From contig JACQZI010000010.1 of the NCBI GenBank assembly GCA_016207825.1, positions 1 to 64,000 of the forward strand: a DNA stretch of 64,000 nucleotides. The letters run 5' to 3'. The notes beneath the pieces are model-generated. The model ran no database searches. It was not told the origin of the DNA and saw nothing but the letters and a program-made list of their open reading frames with translations. The position numbers were made by a program, and so were the translations under genes. Below, piece after piece: positions 9,061 through 17,476 of the stretch. This DNA is from Planctomycetota bacterium (GTDB taxonomy: Bacteria > Planctomycetota > MHYJ01 > JACQXL01 > JACQZI01). Numbering within the stretch: the first letter of the stretch is position 1; the number at the start of each line of letters is the position of its first letter.

Positions 9061-9455
9061 ATATTATATCAAATCCTCGTCTCTTGACGTCACGTCGTGG
9101 GGCTGAGCTACCCCGCTCCACTTCATTTCGGGGGCACCCCGAATAACCCCGCTCCTTCGTCTCGGGACACCCGATTATCGGGAAGTCCCCGTAGGTGGTC
9201 GGGAGCCCTCGTATGGGGGCGGGCGCATATCCCTATTTAACGATACAAAACTATCATACCAAACGCAAACAATCAAGAAAAATTCACCTATTGCGAATCC
9301 GCGGTGCGAATTTGAATCCTCCTGAAAAGAAGCCTCACATGACCAAAGGGAATAAGGAATAAAGATACGGATAAGAGCTTAATAAACGCCATGGCTTTCC
9401 AGATTCTACAGGCCTTATTATACAGTTAAAAAATTACGGCAATCATCAATTACTA
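9061..9455. repeat. Palindrome-rich gene-free segment
   Basis: No gene is seen. At 9090-9245 it is packed with short GC-rich repeats. It has two copies of the CCCCGCTCC motif (9111-9119 and 9147-9155) that recurs at 13378, 14624 (inverted) and 61867. On the minus strand there is a tRNA-D-arm-like piece, GGGG-TAGCTCAG-CCCC. From 9246 to 9455 the sequence is AT-rich with no clear signal apart from the promoter that follows. Confidence 0.55.
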
Positions 9456-9464
9456 TTGCTACAC

Positions 9465-9492
9465 TTGACATGCCCGGAAATATTGCTATACT
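9465..9492 (+). promoter_or_regulatory. Sigma-70-type promoter, probably giving a leaderless mRNA
   Basis: TTGACA (9465-9470), 16-base spacer, TATACT (9487-9492). The start codon of the PD40 protein is at 9501, only eight bases past the -10, so transcription would begin at or next to the ATG. Confidence 0.7.
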
Positions 9493-9500
9493 TAAATACC

Positions 9501-10757
9501 ATGAAAAAGGCGTGCTTTTTAGCCCTGATAAGCATCTTTACAGTGATTTTCTATTCAGGGACCGCGATGACTGAAGATTCGGTCAACTCTTCGGAGAAAA
9601 CTACCGGAACGAAGGAGCAAACCACAACGCCTAACACACCGGGAATAGAACAAATATACCGGCTTATCCCACAGCTGGGTGACGCTGATTGGGAAATACG
9701 CGAGGAAGCACAGAATAAACTGAGGACTTTTGGCAAAGCGTTGATTGAACAATACCGCCTGGATAAGCTTAAGGATGCGGACGGCAAATCAACGGCCCAG
9801 TCCAAAAAAGCCGCGGAAGATTTTGCCCATGCTTTATCCGAGGCGCTGGCGGACAAGGATGTTGAAATCAGGATGCGCGCCAATTACCTGCGCGGTTATT
9901 TTTACCGCTATACCCGCCCAAAAATCATGTACCAAGCCGGTGGCGAATTGCGCCTTTTATTCCCGGATGGCGGCAACGAAGAAAGCCTCCTCAAGGATGG
10001 TTTTAATAACGGCCGCCCTTGCTGGAGCCCGGACGGCTCCCGAATCGCCTTCGAATCCAACCGCAAAGGAAATTGGGATATCTACACCGTGGATATAGAC
10101 GGCAATAACCTGAAACAACTGACCGATAACAATGCCGACGACCGTTTCCCTGCCTGGAGCCCGGACGGAAAGCAGATTGCCTTCGACTCGACGCGCGACG
10201 GTAATACTGAAATATACATCATGGATACGGATGGCAAAAACCAGAAACGCCTGACCGAAAACCAGGTGGAAGACGGCTGGGCTTCCTGGAGCCCGGACGG
10301 CAAGCAAATCGCCTTTGAATCCGGCACGGCAAACAACCGTGATATTTACGCCATAAGCGCGGACGGTAAGAACCTTAAGCAACTAACCGAAAATTCCCGA
10401 TACGACGGCGACCCTGCCTGGAGCCCGGACGGAAAAAAAATAGCCTTTAACCTGAATATGGACGGGCAGAATAATTGGGAAATTCACATCATGGACGCCG
10501 AAGATGGGAAAAACCAGCAACGCCTGACCGAAAACCAGGTGTTAAACGGCTGGGCTTCCTGGAGCCCGGACGGCAAACAGATTGCTTTCGTATCCAACCG
10601 GAACGGCATGATAAACGAAATATACATCATGGACGCGGACGGCGCCAACCAGAAAAAGGTTTCCGCGGGCGCCGGCGAATCGCCGGAATGGTGCCCGGCG
10701 GCTTTCCCCGAACTTTCCAAATTATTCACCCAACTGGAAAGCAAAAAGAATAAATAG
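9501..10757 (+). CDS. Secreted TolB-like PD40 beta-propeller protein with HEAT-like module
   Basis: A 418-residue protein with a signal peptide (MKKACFLALISIFTVIFYSG). I place the start at 9501 because the signal peptide begins there and a promoter ends just upstream; an in-frame ATG at 9456 lies upstream of that promoter. Residues about 45-115 form a HEAT-like module (LGDADWEIREEAQNKL). The rest is five or six PD40/WD40-like blades, each with the TolB-type pattern WSPDGKQIAF and a following IYIMDADG strand. TolB-like propellers bind envelope partners, but no Tol genes other than the distant ExbB gene are near. It was probably assembled by blade duplication. Its role is unknown. Confidence 0.85.
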   Translation: MKKACFLALISIFTVIFYSGTAMTEDSVNSSEKTTGTKEQTTTPNTPGIEQIYRLIPQLGDADWEIREEAQNKLRTFGKALIEQYRLDKLKDADGKSTAQSKKAAEDFAHALSEALADKDVEIRMRANYLRGYFYRYTRPKIMYQAGGELRLLFPDGGNEESLLKDGFNNGRPCWSPDGSRIAFESNRKGNWDIYTVDIDGNNLKQLTDNNADDRFPAWSPDGKQIAFDSTRDGNTEIYIMDTDGKNQKRLTENQVEDGWASWSPDGKQIAFESGTANNRDIYAISADGKNLKQLTENSRYDGDPAWSPDGKKIAFNLNMDGQNNWEIHIMDAEDGKNQQRLTENQVLNGWASWSPDGKQIAFVSNRNGMINEIYIMDADGANQKKVSAGAGESPEWCPAAFPELSKLFTQLESKKNK

Positions 10758-10799
10758 GTTCCTTCATAATAAGAAGCCCTCTTATCAAGCAAGGAATAC

Positions 10800-11996
10800 T
10801 CAGGTGTTTTTCGGAACCTTTTTATTATTGCCCTTATTATGAGCGAAATATTCTCGCACCAGTTTTTCCAGGTACTGTTCCCTTTTAAAATAAAGCTTCT
10901 TCAAAGGGCGTTTCTTGCGTTTAGCCAATGCGTAATGCGTGATTATCGGCAAGGCAACGGTCGAATCCATATAACAAACCACGGCATCCGGCAGGCGATT
11001 GGGGTCCACTTTCCCCCAGCTTACCGCTTCATGCGGGGTTGCGCCGGAAAGGCCTCCTGTATCAGGGCGGGCATCGGTTATCTGGAAGAAATAATCCTGC
11101 CCCACTTCCTTGATGCGCAAAACCTCCTGTATCTGCGGTTCGGTCTGGAGCATGAAGTTTTTCGGGCTTCCGCCACCGACTAAAAATACGGCTGATTTCC
11201 CACCGGAACGCTTGGCCGCCAGGACGATTGAGGTCGTTTCGTTTACGTCTATTGACGGGTTAATCCTGAGTTTATTGCCTTCCAGTTCCACCCCGGCGAT
11301 ATTCATACCGATGGTCGAATCACCAGGAGAGCTCGTAAACACAGGAACTCCGTAACGGTAAGCCGCCGCCAATACGGAAACATCCTTTAACTTGTTTTTC
11401 CTTTCCCATTCAGCCATATATTTCCCGAAGATATAATAAAATTCAGCGGTGCCCATTTCTTTCTGGAATTCCGGCTGGCGGATAATAGAACGGAGCGCTT
11501 CATCGGTTGCCATTAGGCAATCTGTGTAGCCCAGGAATATATCGTAAATCCTGACGACATCATTTTTCCTTAAATCCGTATCATCCACATCGGGTGAACC
11601 GACAAATAACGGATAATTAAGCGCAAAATGCATATCATGGTACATGTTAGCGCCTGTCGCGACTATCCAATCGACAAATCCGGCTTTAATCAAAGGGACA
11701 ACTGCACTACAACCCAATCCTGCCGGTGTTAAAGCTCCTGCCAGGGTCATACCCACAGTGACATCAGGTTCAAGCATCCGCTCGGTAAAAAGACGGCAGC
11801 CTTCCTGCAAACGCGCTGAATTATAAGCCAGGAATGTTTCGGAAATCAAGGATTCGAGCGTCTCCTTGCCGGTGATGCCTTTGGGCATTATTTTATGCCC
11901 TGAAAGATACCTGTGTTTATTAGGGCAGGTTTTCTTTTTCATCCAATCCGGTATTTCGGATAAATTTTCTTTTAACATCTGAGTTCGTTTCATCAA
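10800..11996 (-). CDS. Deoxyhypusine synthase-family protein (probable bacterial homospermidine synthase)
   Basis: A 398-residue NAD-dependent enzyme of the deoxyhypusine synthase family. Conserved parts include [14 protein letters not shown] near residue 80, [13 protein letters not shown] near 110, [14 protein letters not shown] near 225, and [14 protein letters not shown]-like sequence ([15 protein letters not shown]) near 325, whose lysine matches the catalytic lysine of the family. Bacteria lack eIF5A, so these enzymes are thought to make homospermidine or related polyamines by aminobutyl transfer. The gene lies 24 bases downstream of an ornithine-type decarboxylase that would supply putrescine, which supports a polyamine role. 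Confidence 0.85.
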   Translation of the reverse strand: MMKRTQMLKENLSEIPDWMKKKTCPNKHRYLSGHKIMPKGITGKETLESLISETFLAYNSARLQEGCRLFTERMLEPDVTVGMTLAGALTPAGLGCSAVVPLIKAGFVDWIVATGANMYHDMHFALNYPLFVGSPDVDDTDLRKNDVVRIYDIFLGYTDCLMATDEALRSIIRQPEFQKEMGTAEFYYIFGKYMAEWERKNKLKDVSVLAAAYRYGVPVFTSSPGDSTIGMNIAGVELEGNKLRINPSIDVNETTSIVLAAKRSGGKSAVFLVGGGSPKNFMLQTEPQIQEVLRIKEVGQDYFFQITDARPDTGGLSGATPHEAVSWGKVDPNRLPDAVVCYMDSTVALPIITHYALAKRKKRPLKKLYFKREQYLEKLVREYFAHNKGNNKKVPKNT

Positions 11997-12020
11997 AATC
12001 TCCTTATAATATATTCAAGC

Positions 12021-13166
12021 CTAATTTATCGCGACCACACGCGGTAAAGGTAAATTATTAAAATTAGTTCCGGTGGCAATGCTATACGCGCCGATATTTT
12101 CCACGTAAAGCAAATCCCCCACTTCCAGCTCGGGCAGTTCTTCCGTGAAGGATATGACGTCAAAGCCGTCGCAGGTAGGTCCGGCCAGGGTGGAAATCTG
12201 CGTATTGCCGTTACGGAAAACCTTATACTGGTATTTGCAATGGTCGTAAACAATTCCGGAAAGCGTGCCATACAAGCCGTCATCCAAGTAATACCAATGC
12301 TTATTGGCGCGGATGGATTTCCCAATGACGCTCATAACCAGTGTGCAAGCCGGGCCGACCAGGGCGCGGCCGGGCTCGGCGATGATTTTAACACCCGGCT
12401 CGAAAAGCCGGTTAATTTCCTTGTTAATCGTCGGCGCCATTTTAGTAAAATGGTCTTCCTCCCCGTTAAAATGGGTTATGGGGAATCCGCCGCCGATATC
12501 AAGCATGTCCAACGGCAATTGCTTTAGCTTCGCGTCGCGCATGATGATGGAAGCCACCTCAAGCGCCTCTATGTAATTTTCGTCTTTCAAGCATTGCGAA
12601 CCGACGTGGAAGCTGACCCCCACGGGAACCAATCCCAAACGATGTGCCTTTATCAATAAAGGAATGGCATCCGCGGGCTCGGCGCCGAATTTGACGGAAA
12701 GCTCGACGATTGAGCCGACATTGGAAACTTTTATGCGGACCATAACGCGCGACTTCGGGGCGTATTTCGCGATTTTATCCAGCTCATATTCCGAATCGAA
12801 CGTCATCAGGTTTATTCCTTTTTCCCTGGCAAATTTAAGGGTCGGCAAACGCTTGACCGTATTCGCAAAAAGCATCCTCTGTGAATTGACACCGAGTTTT
12901 AAAAGTTTTTCCATCTCTCCTTTGGAGGCGACATCAAAATTGCAGCCTTCTTCCTTAAAAACCTTGAGAATCTCGGTATCGGGATTTGCTTTAACGGCGT
13001 AAAAAGGCTGGACGCGCGGCAATAATTTCCTGAACTTGCGGACATTCTGCCGCAATTTGGACCGGTCGATAATAAAATACGGCGTGCCGTATTGCCTGGC
13101 CAAGCGGTTTAAAGCTTTCTTAGCCTGCCCGTTGGCAAGGCTTATCTTTCTGTTTTTCATTTGCAT
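12021..13166 (-). CDS. Ornithine/lysine/DAP-type PLP decarboxylase (alanine-racemase fold)
   Basis: A fold-III PLP decarboxylase of 381 residues. The PLP lysine lies in PFYAVKANPD near residue 58. The glycine-rich phosphate-binding segment is LDIGGGFP near 222, and EPGRALVG is near 262. The C-terminal GPTCDGFDVI near 332 carries the substrate-site Cys-Asp pair of eukaryotic-type ornithine decarboxylases. It most likely makes putrescine from ornithine; lysine decarboxylation is an alternative. It is the first gene of a two-gene minus-strand unit with the deoxyhypusine synthase-family enzyme. Confidence 0.88.
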   Translation of the reverse strand: MQMKNRKISLANGQAKKALNRLARQYGTPYFIIDRSKLRQNVRKFRKLLPRVQPFYAVKANPDTEILKVFKEEGCNFDVASKGEMEKLLKLGVNSQRMLFANTVKRLPTLKFAREKGINLMTFDSEYELDKIAKYAPKSRVMVRIKVSNVGSIVELSVKFGAEPADAIPLLIKAHRLGLVPVGVSFHVGSQCLKDENYIEALEVASIIMRDAKLKQLPLDMLDIGGGFPITHFNGEEDHFTKMAPTINKEINRLFEPGVKIIAEPGRALVGPACTLVMSVIGKSIRANKHWYYLDDGLYGTLSGIVYDHCKYQYKVFRNGNTQISTLAGPTCDGFDVISFTEELPELEVGDLLYVENIGAYSIATGTNFNNLPLPRVVAIN

Positions 13167-13393
13167 CTAATCCTCTAATAATTTAAGGGGTCACCGGCAG
13201 CGGCCCTGCCGGAAAACCTCTTTGAATTTATAAAGGGAAATTATAACAAAAGAAGTTATATTATCAAGTAAATTAACGCCATTCAACATTATAATAAATC
13301 AAGCGTCCCGACCGAAGCGTCTGGAGAATTCCGGCTCCACAACAATTATATAATCAACCGTCCCTTTCGTATGCCAGCCCCGCTCCACTCTGT

Positions 13394-13501
13394 TTCGGGG
13401 ACACCCCCTACGGGGACGACCAGATATATCGTAGTGTAGGGTCAGCCGAATAAATAGGGAGTCCTATTCGTAGAATGGGGCAGACCATCCCGGTGCGAAA
13501 C
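13394..13501 (+). repeat. Left arm of a long inverted repeat
   Basis: Positions 13394-13464 are a perfect inverted copy (71 bases) of 14538-14608. Similarity continues, less exactly, to about 13501 and 14501. The arms bound a 1.2-kb segment with gene remnants, a tandem array and tRNA-His. Confidence 0.85.
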
Positions 13502-13508
13502 GACAGGC

Positions 13509-13742
13509 GCGGGCAGGCTTTTCAAAAAAATCGGCAATGAGGAAATTGTCTTTGCCCAAAAATTCGAATTCATCGAGAATCTGCGCCGCATGCTCGGCAC
13601 CGAAGAAAAGCTGGAAATAATCTGCCGGCATAAGGAAGACCAAGCCATCTGTCCCATCCTTAACAACAAACAGCCCAAACCGGCGAATGGAAGCATAAAA
13701 ATACAGTTATCGTATTGTCAACAGAGAAGGTTTAGTGTATAA
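13509..13742 (+). pseudogene. Gene remnant (C-terminal fragment of unrecognised protein)
   Basis: An open frame without a proper start reads into coding-like peptide (LFKKIGNEEIVFAQKFEF, ENLRRMLGTEEKLEIICR, QAICPILNNKQPKP) and stops at 13742. It runs out of the left inverted-repeat arm, so its 5' part has been replaced. I do not recognise the family. Confidence 0.45.
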
Positions 13743-13750
13743 CAAGGTGG

Positions 13751-13930
13751 AGTGAGGACCGTAGGGGTGGATTATGGGATGCAGGGGTAATAGGTATGGG
13801 ATACACGGGTGAGTGGTATGGCATCCGTGGGTGAGTGGTATGTAATATATGGGTAAGTAGCGTGATATCCTGGGGTAGGCAGTATAGGATCCACGGGGGT
13901 GAGGGGGTATATCCAGGGGGTAGGAGGGGG
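13751..13930 (+). repeat. G-rich degenerate tandem array, period 22
   Basis: Five consecutive 22-base units begin at 13774, 13796, 13818, 13840 and 13862, sharing the pattern ATGGGATNCANGGGTGAG plus TGGT. A diverged unit lies on either side, and the right end (13884-13930) drifts into longer G runs. All G runs are on the plus strand. No start or ribosome binding site accompanies it. Confidence 0.75.
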
Positions 13931-14021
13931 TACCCCACGGGGGGCAGGGGTGGCAGGCGGATATATATAGGAGGGGATTCTCTTCCCTGTTTTCTTAGCC
14001 GATCAGGAGCTTGCGCTTGAC

Positions 14022-14117
14022 CTAGTATTGCTTATCCAGCCGTTCTATCCGCTTATAGAGGGTTTGGATTTCAATCCCCAATTTCATGGATGTAAGTTCA
14101 TTAGTTCGTGGAATTCC
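14022..14117 (-). pseudogene. Possible small gene remnant
   Basis: The minus strand holds a short open stretch ending at 14022 that reads NELTSMKLGIEIQTLYKRIE and then RLDKQY. It has an amphipathic, coding-like character but no start signal or length. It is probably the tail of a decayed gene inside the inverted-repeat cassette. Confidence 0.3.
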
Positions 14118-14278
14118 GGGGGAATTCCGTGGACGCCTCGCCTCCGCTGGCCTGTATCCTATCATATTAACATGTTATGTTATCTTTTGACAGATGTTAA
14201 GATGATTATTAACAGAAAGGCAACTTAACCGATATGCTGGGCATCTAAATATAAAAACTATACCTAAAAGGAAAATGG

Positions 14279-14354
14279 GGTGAGTGACGGGATTCGAACC
14301 CGCAGCCCTCAGAGCCACAGTCTGATGCTCTAACCAAGTTGAGCTACACCCACC
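14279..14354 (-). tRNA. tRNA-His (anticodon GTG)
   Basis: A 76-base tRNA with the extra 5' G expected for histidine, paired to the C discriminator. Acceptor GTGGGTG/CACTCAC, anticodon stem TCAGA/TCTGA with GTG in the loop, T-loop TTCGAAT. It lies inside the inverted-repeat cassette. Confidence 0.94.
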
Positions 14355-14500
14355 GTGTTACAATAACCAATGACTCCCGACATTCGCCCCTAAAGGGAGG
14401 CCATAGCACTCGGGACTCTCCCGATTGGGTCGGGACTCCACTTCGTTTCGCGCTACGCTATCCATCATCCACTACGCGCTACTCCGGGAGGCTCCACTCT

Positions 14501-14608
14501 GTTCCGCACCGGGATATCTGCCCCATTCAACTTAATGGGACTCCCTATTTATTCGGCTGACCCTACACTACGATATATCTGGTCGTCCCCGTAGGGGGTG
14601 TCCCCGAA
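14501..14608 (-). repeat. Right arm of a long inverted repeat
   Basis: Inverted partner of 13394-13501 (71 bases identical, the remainder diverged). It is followed at 14610-14632 by the palindrome CCCGCAAAGCGGGA and the motif GGAGCGGGG, both found again at 61.9 kb. Confidence 0.85.
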
Positions 14609-14713
14609 TCCCGCAAAGCGGGAGGAGCGGGGCTGATTACGCAATGACCAATCGATCAAGAAATAATATGGTCGTTAGTAGAATTCAACAAAATTTAGGC
14701 GGGTTTGTCAAAT

Positions 14714-15916
14714 TTAATGCTTGTTATCCGCTAAAATGCTTTTAAGAGACTCGAATATCTGCGAATCAATTATGTTATGCTTTACCTCGGATTCCAGTAT
14801 GCGCAACACCTGGTCCGGAGGTAATTTACGACGATAAGGCCTGTCCTCATTTAAGGCGGTAAATCTATCGGCAACAGCGATAATACGCGCGCCTTGCGGT
14901 ATTTCATCCGCCTTAAGCCCAAAAGGATATCCCCTGCCATCCAACCCCTCATGATGATACGAAGCCCATTGGGCAATCGTATTCAACCCGTTTATATTAT
15001 TCAAAATATGATAAGTATAATAAGCGTGCTTTTTAATAATCGCATATTCGTAGGAGCTCAATTTTGACGGCTTTTCCAGGATTTCATCCGGTACGGCTAA
15101 TTTACCCAAATCATGCAATAAGGCGGCGGCTTTGAGCTGTTTCAAATCAATCTCCGACCAGCCCATTTTAGCGCCTAACTTCACCGCCAATTCCGTGCCC
15201 CCACAGCAGTGGGTTTTTGTATACCGGCTCTTTTGGTCAATTAGGTAAGCAAAAAGCGCGGCAATTTCAATTACCTCATCAAGAGTAAGCAACCGGTCAT
15301 CAAGCGGAGAAATTTTTTGGAGGATATTGCTGGTAAACTCCGTTGAAAGGTCCAGCCAGAATACTTCGTGACGGGCAATTTTATGGAAGACATCAACCAA
15401 ATCAGAATTGAACCACATTCCGCTGAATTTATTAACCTGACTCGTTATTCTATCCGTCTGTTCCAAAATATATTTATCCTCGGCGATTAAAACCTCCACC
15501 CTATCCGCCAGGTGCAATATCTGGCTTAAAACCGGGATTTTGTCTTTGATTAAACCGGATTGATTGGGACCAAGCCAATGGTCATGATGATAATTGATGA
15601 TATTAATGAAGTTATCGAATAATTTAAATGCCCCCAATATTTTAATGCCTGATTCGATATGCGTGCGGGAATTGGCATAATCAAAGTTCATTATATCCAT
15701 TTTATCCTTGCTTGAAACGACCCCGAAATCATGCAACAAGCCTGCATAAAAAAGGTTCAGCTTATCAGAATCGCTAATGCCCATTACACCTGCCATTTTA
15801 AGGCTAATCATAGTAACACGCTGGGAATGGCGGCTGATGCGCAAGGTCAAAAGGTCCAAGGCCTTTGAAATCCCGTAAACCAGTTCCTTGAAATAAATTT
15901 TTTGCGTCTCATCCAT
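14714..15916 (-). CDS. HD-GYP domain protein with two HD domains
   Basis: A 400-residue cytoplasmic protein, probably a cyclic-di-GMP phosphodiesterase. An N-terminal HD-type domain (about 20-190) has HSQRV, LLHDFGVV and NYHHDHW. The second domain (about 235-395) is a proper HD-GYP domain with LLHDLGKLAVPDEIL, KKHAYYTYHIL, YHHEGLDGRGYPFGL and VADRFTALNEDRPYR. No receiver or membrane segment is visible, so the input is unknown. The N-terminal HD could be degenerate and regulatory. Confidence 0.9.
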   Translation of the reverse strand: MDETQKIYFKELVYGISKALDLLTLRISRHSQRVTMISLKMAGVMGISDSDKLNLFYAGLLHDFGVVSSKDKMDIMNFDYANSRTHIESGIKILGAFKLFDNFINIINYHHDHWLGPNQSGLIKDKIPVLSQILHLADRVEVLIAEDKYILEQTDRITSQVNKFSGMWFNSDLVDVFHKIARHEVFWLDLSTEFTSNILQKISPLDDRLLTLDEVIEIAALFAYLIDQKSRYTKTHCCGGTELAVKLGAKMGWSEIDLKQLKAAALLHDLGKLAVPDEILEKPSKLSSYEYAIIKKHAYYTYHILNNINGLNTIAQWASYHHEGLDGRGYPFGLKADEIPQGARIIAVADRFTALNEDRPYRRKLPPDQVLRILESEVKHNIIDSQIFESLKSILADNKH

Positions 15917-15975
15917 ATTCTTATATTTTCAAATGAAGTACCCTGCGGCAAGCTACAGGGAATTTTCAAGTTAAA

Positions 15976-16049
15976 TACCCCCGCCCCGACTCGAACGGGG
16001 AACCTTCTGGTTCGAAGCCAGTCACTCTATCCAATTGAGCTACGGGGGC
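15976..16049 (-). tRNA. tRNA-Arg (anticodon TCG)
   Basis: A 74-base tRNA with acceptor GCCCCCG/CGGGGGT and anticodon loop CTTCGAA, giving TCG. The anticodon stem has four good pairs and an A-A at its base. T-arm CCCCG-TTCGAGT-CGGGG. Confidence 0.93.
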
Positions 16050-16105
16050 ATCTCTAAGATTCCAGAATACCAGAGCATTTGTAAAGTGTCAAATATTAAA
16101 TTATC

Positions 16106-16133
16106 TTGTTGCTATAAACCAGAGTTGTATAAT
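16106..16133 (+). promoter_or_regulatory. Promoter for the mobB operon, probably leaderless
   Basis: TTGTTG (16106-16111), 16-base spacer, TATAAT (16128-16133). The mobB ATG follows seven bases later at 16141, with no Shine-Dalgarno sequence. Confidence 0.6.
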
Positions 16134-16140
16134 ACGCGTT

Positions 16141-16653
16141 ATGGTAAAAATTATTTCGATTGTAGGAAAAAGCAATTCGGGCAAAACAACCTTACTGGAA
16201 AAGCTTATCAAAAATTTATCCGGGAAGGGATACCGCATCGGGACAATCAAGCATAATACGCGCGGGTTTGAAATTGATTATCCGGGAAAAGATTCCTACC
16301 GCCATTTTCATGCAGGCAGCTGTGCGACACTTATTATTTCACCGCGAAAACTGGCCTTTATAAAGAGGTTAGATAAACCGGCTAAACTTGACGCTATTAC
16401 CGAAAACTTCTTTAAGGGCTTTGACCTGATTATTACGGAAGGATTCAAAAGGGAAAACAAACCAAAGATAGAACTCGTCCGCGCGGCTGTCGCCAAGAAA
16501 CCGCTTTGCAAACCACGGGGCCACAACCTTATTGCACTCGTAACCGACCTCAAAATCGACGGGTACCCACAACCGCAATTCAAGCCAAACCAAATCTCAA
16601 AAACGGCAGATTTTATCGAAAGGAGATTCTTATGGCAGAAGAAAGGAAAATAG
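16141..16653 (+). CDS. mobB: Molybdopterin-guanine dinucleotide biosynthesis adaptor MobB
   Basis: GTP-binding protein of 170 residues that assists MobA in attaching GMP to molybdopterin. The P-loop GKSNSGKTTLLEKL is at residue 8, TIKHNTRGFEID follows near 38, and LIITEGFKRENKPKIEL near 98 carries the Walker B-like segment. It is the first gene of an overlapping set: the 57-residue protein begins inside its end, and mobA follows. This implies molybdo- or tungstoenzymes elsewhere in the genome. Confidence 0.92.
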   Translation: MVKIISIVGKSNSGKTTLLEKLIKNLSGKGYRIGTIKHNTRGFEIDYPGKDSYRHFHAGSCATLIISPRKLAFIKRLDKPAKLDAITENFFKGFDLIITEGFKRENKPKIELVRAAVAKKPLCKPRGHNLIALVTDLKIDGYPQPQFKPNQISKTADFIERRFLWQKKGK

Positions 16654-16805
16654 AGCTGGTCAGGGTAAAAATCGACGGCAAACCGCTGCCGATAAAAGGA
16701 TTCGTCCAGGATTTTTTAGGGTCGGGCATTTTAGGGATGCTCGCCAGCCTTAAAGGAGTAGACAATCCAAAAGAAATCCAGATAGAAATAAAAGTGAACC
16801 TATGA
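16632..16805 (+). CDS. Conserved-looking 57-residue protein between mobB and mobA
   Basis: A short protein starting at the ATG 16632, which has a strong ribosome binding site (AAAGGAG, seven bases upstream) inside the end of mobB. Its stop overlaps the mobA start by four bases. The sequence is beta-rich at the ends (KIELVRVKIDGKPLPIKGF and IQIEIKVNL) with a hydrophobic middle (GSGILGMLASLKGV). The tight coupling to two cofactor genes argues that it is real and works with them. I do not recognise the family. Confidence 0.7.
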   Translation: MAEERKIELVRVKIDGKPLPIKGFVQDFLGSGILGMLASLKGVDNPKEIQIEIKVNL

Positions 16806-17395
16806 AAGGCCCCATTGCCGCGATTATCTTAACCGGAGGGAAAAACCAAACAACCGGAAAAGATAATACGTTTCTCCCAATAGGCAATAAAACCGTTTTG
16901 GATATACTTCTTGGCAAACTTAATCCTTTATTCCCGGAAATTATCATTTCCGCTAAGAATCCGGCAAGATACCTGGATATAAAAGGCGTCCGGGTAGTCG
17001 CGGATATGATGCCAGCAGGAAACGACCTGTCCGGAATTTATTCCGCCCTTCGATACACCTTGAACCCATATGCATTTGTAATCTCATGCGACACCCCGCT
17101 TGTAGAACCCGGATTAATCAAGTATTTATTAAAATACCGCAAAGGATTCGACGTGGTTATTCCAGAAAGTGAAAACGGATTTGAACCCTTTTGCGCAGTC
17201 TATTCCAAAAAGTGCGTTAAAGCAATGGAAGAAATAATCCGTAAAGATAATTGCAAGATTATCGATTTTTTGCCGCTGGTAAAAGTAAAAACCATCAAGC
17301 AACCTGAAATAAAAAAAATCGGGAACGACAATTTCTTAACCCTCAGCTCTGGAAGTGATTATCAACAAATCCAAAACAAACTCAAAACCAACTAA
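16802..17395 (+). CDS. mobA: Molybdenum cofactor guanylyltransferase
   Basis: Nucleotidyltransferase of 197 residues that transfers GMP from GTP to molybdopterin. The N-terminal loop is ILTGGKNQTTGKDNTFLPIG; compared with the usual GGxSxRMGxDK the signature is loose, though the glycines and the lysine are kept. The metal site is FVISCDTPLVEP near residue 95, and the middle has DMMPAGNDLSGIYSAL near 64. It is translationally coupled to the 57-residue protein before it. A related nucleotidyltransferase is a weaker alternative. Confidence 0.85.
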   Translation: MKGPIAAIILTGGKNQTTGKDNTFLPIGNKTVLDILLGKLNPLFPEIIISAKNPARYLDIKGVRVVADMMPAGNDLSGIYSALRYTLNPYAFVISCDTPLVEPGLIKYLLKYRKGFDVVIPESENGFEPFCAVYSKKCVKAMEEIIRKDNCKIIDFLPLVKVKTIKQPEIKKIGNDNFLTLSSGSDYQQIQNKLKTN

Positions 17396-17441
17396 TGCGA
17401 ATCTCTCATTGCATGCGACTTTATCCATTGCTGCTTTTTTA

Positions 17442-17470
17442 TTGAGTTTGCGGTTCGGTTTTGTTAAATT
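17442..17470 (+). promoter_or_regulatory. Promoter for nadB, probably leaderless
   Basis: TTGAGT (17442-17447), 17-base spacer, TAAATT (17465-17470). The nadB ATG is seven bases further at 17477, and no ribosome binding site lies between. Confidence 0.5.
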
Positions 17471-17476
17471 AAAACC

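Noticed and set aside
13732-13938. Minus-strand proline/histidine-rich open frame
   Set aside because: It is the translation of the C-rich strand of the tandem array and has no start signal.
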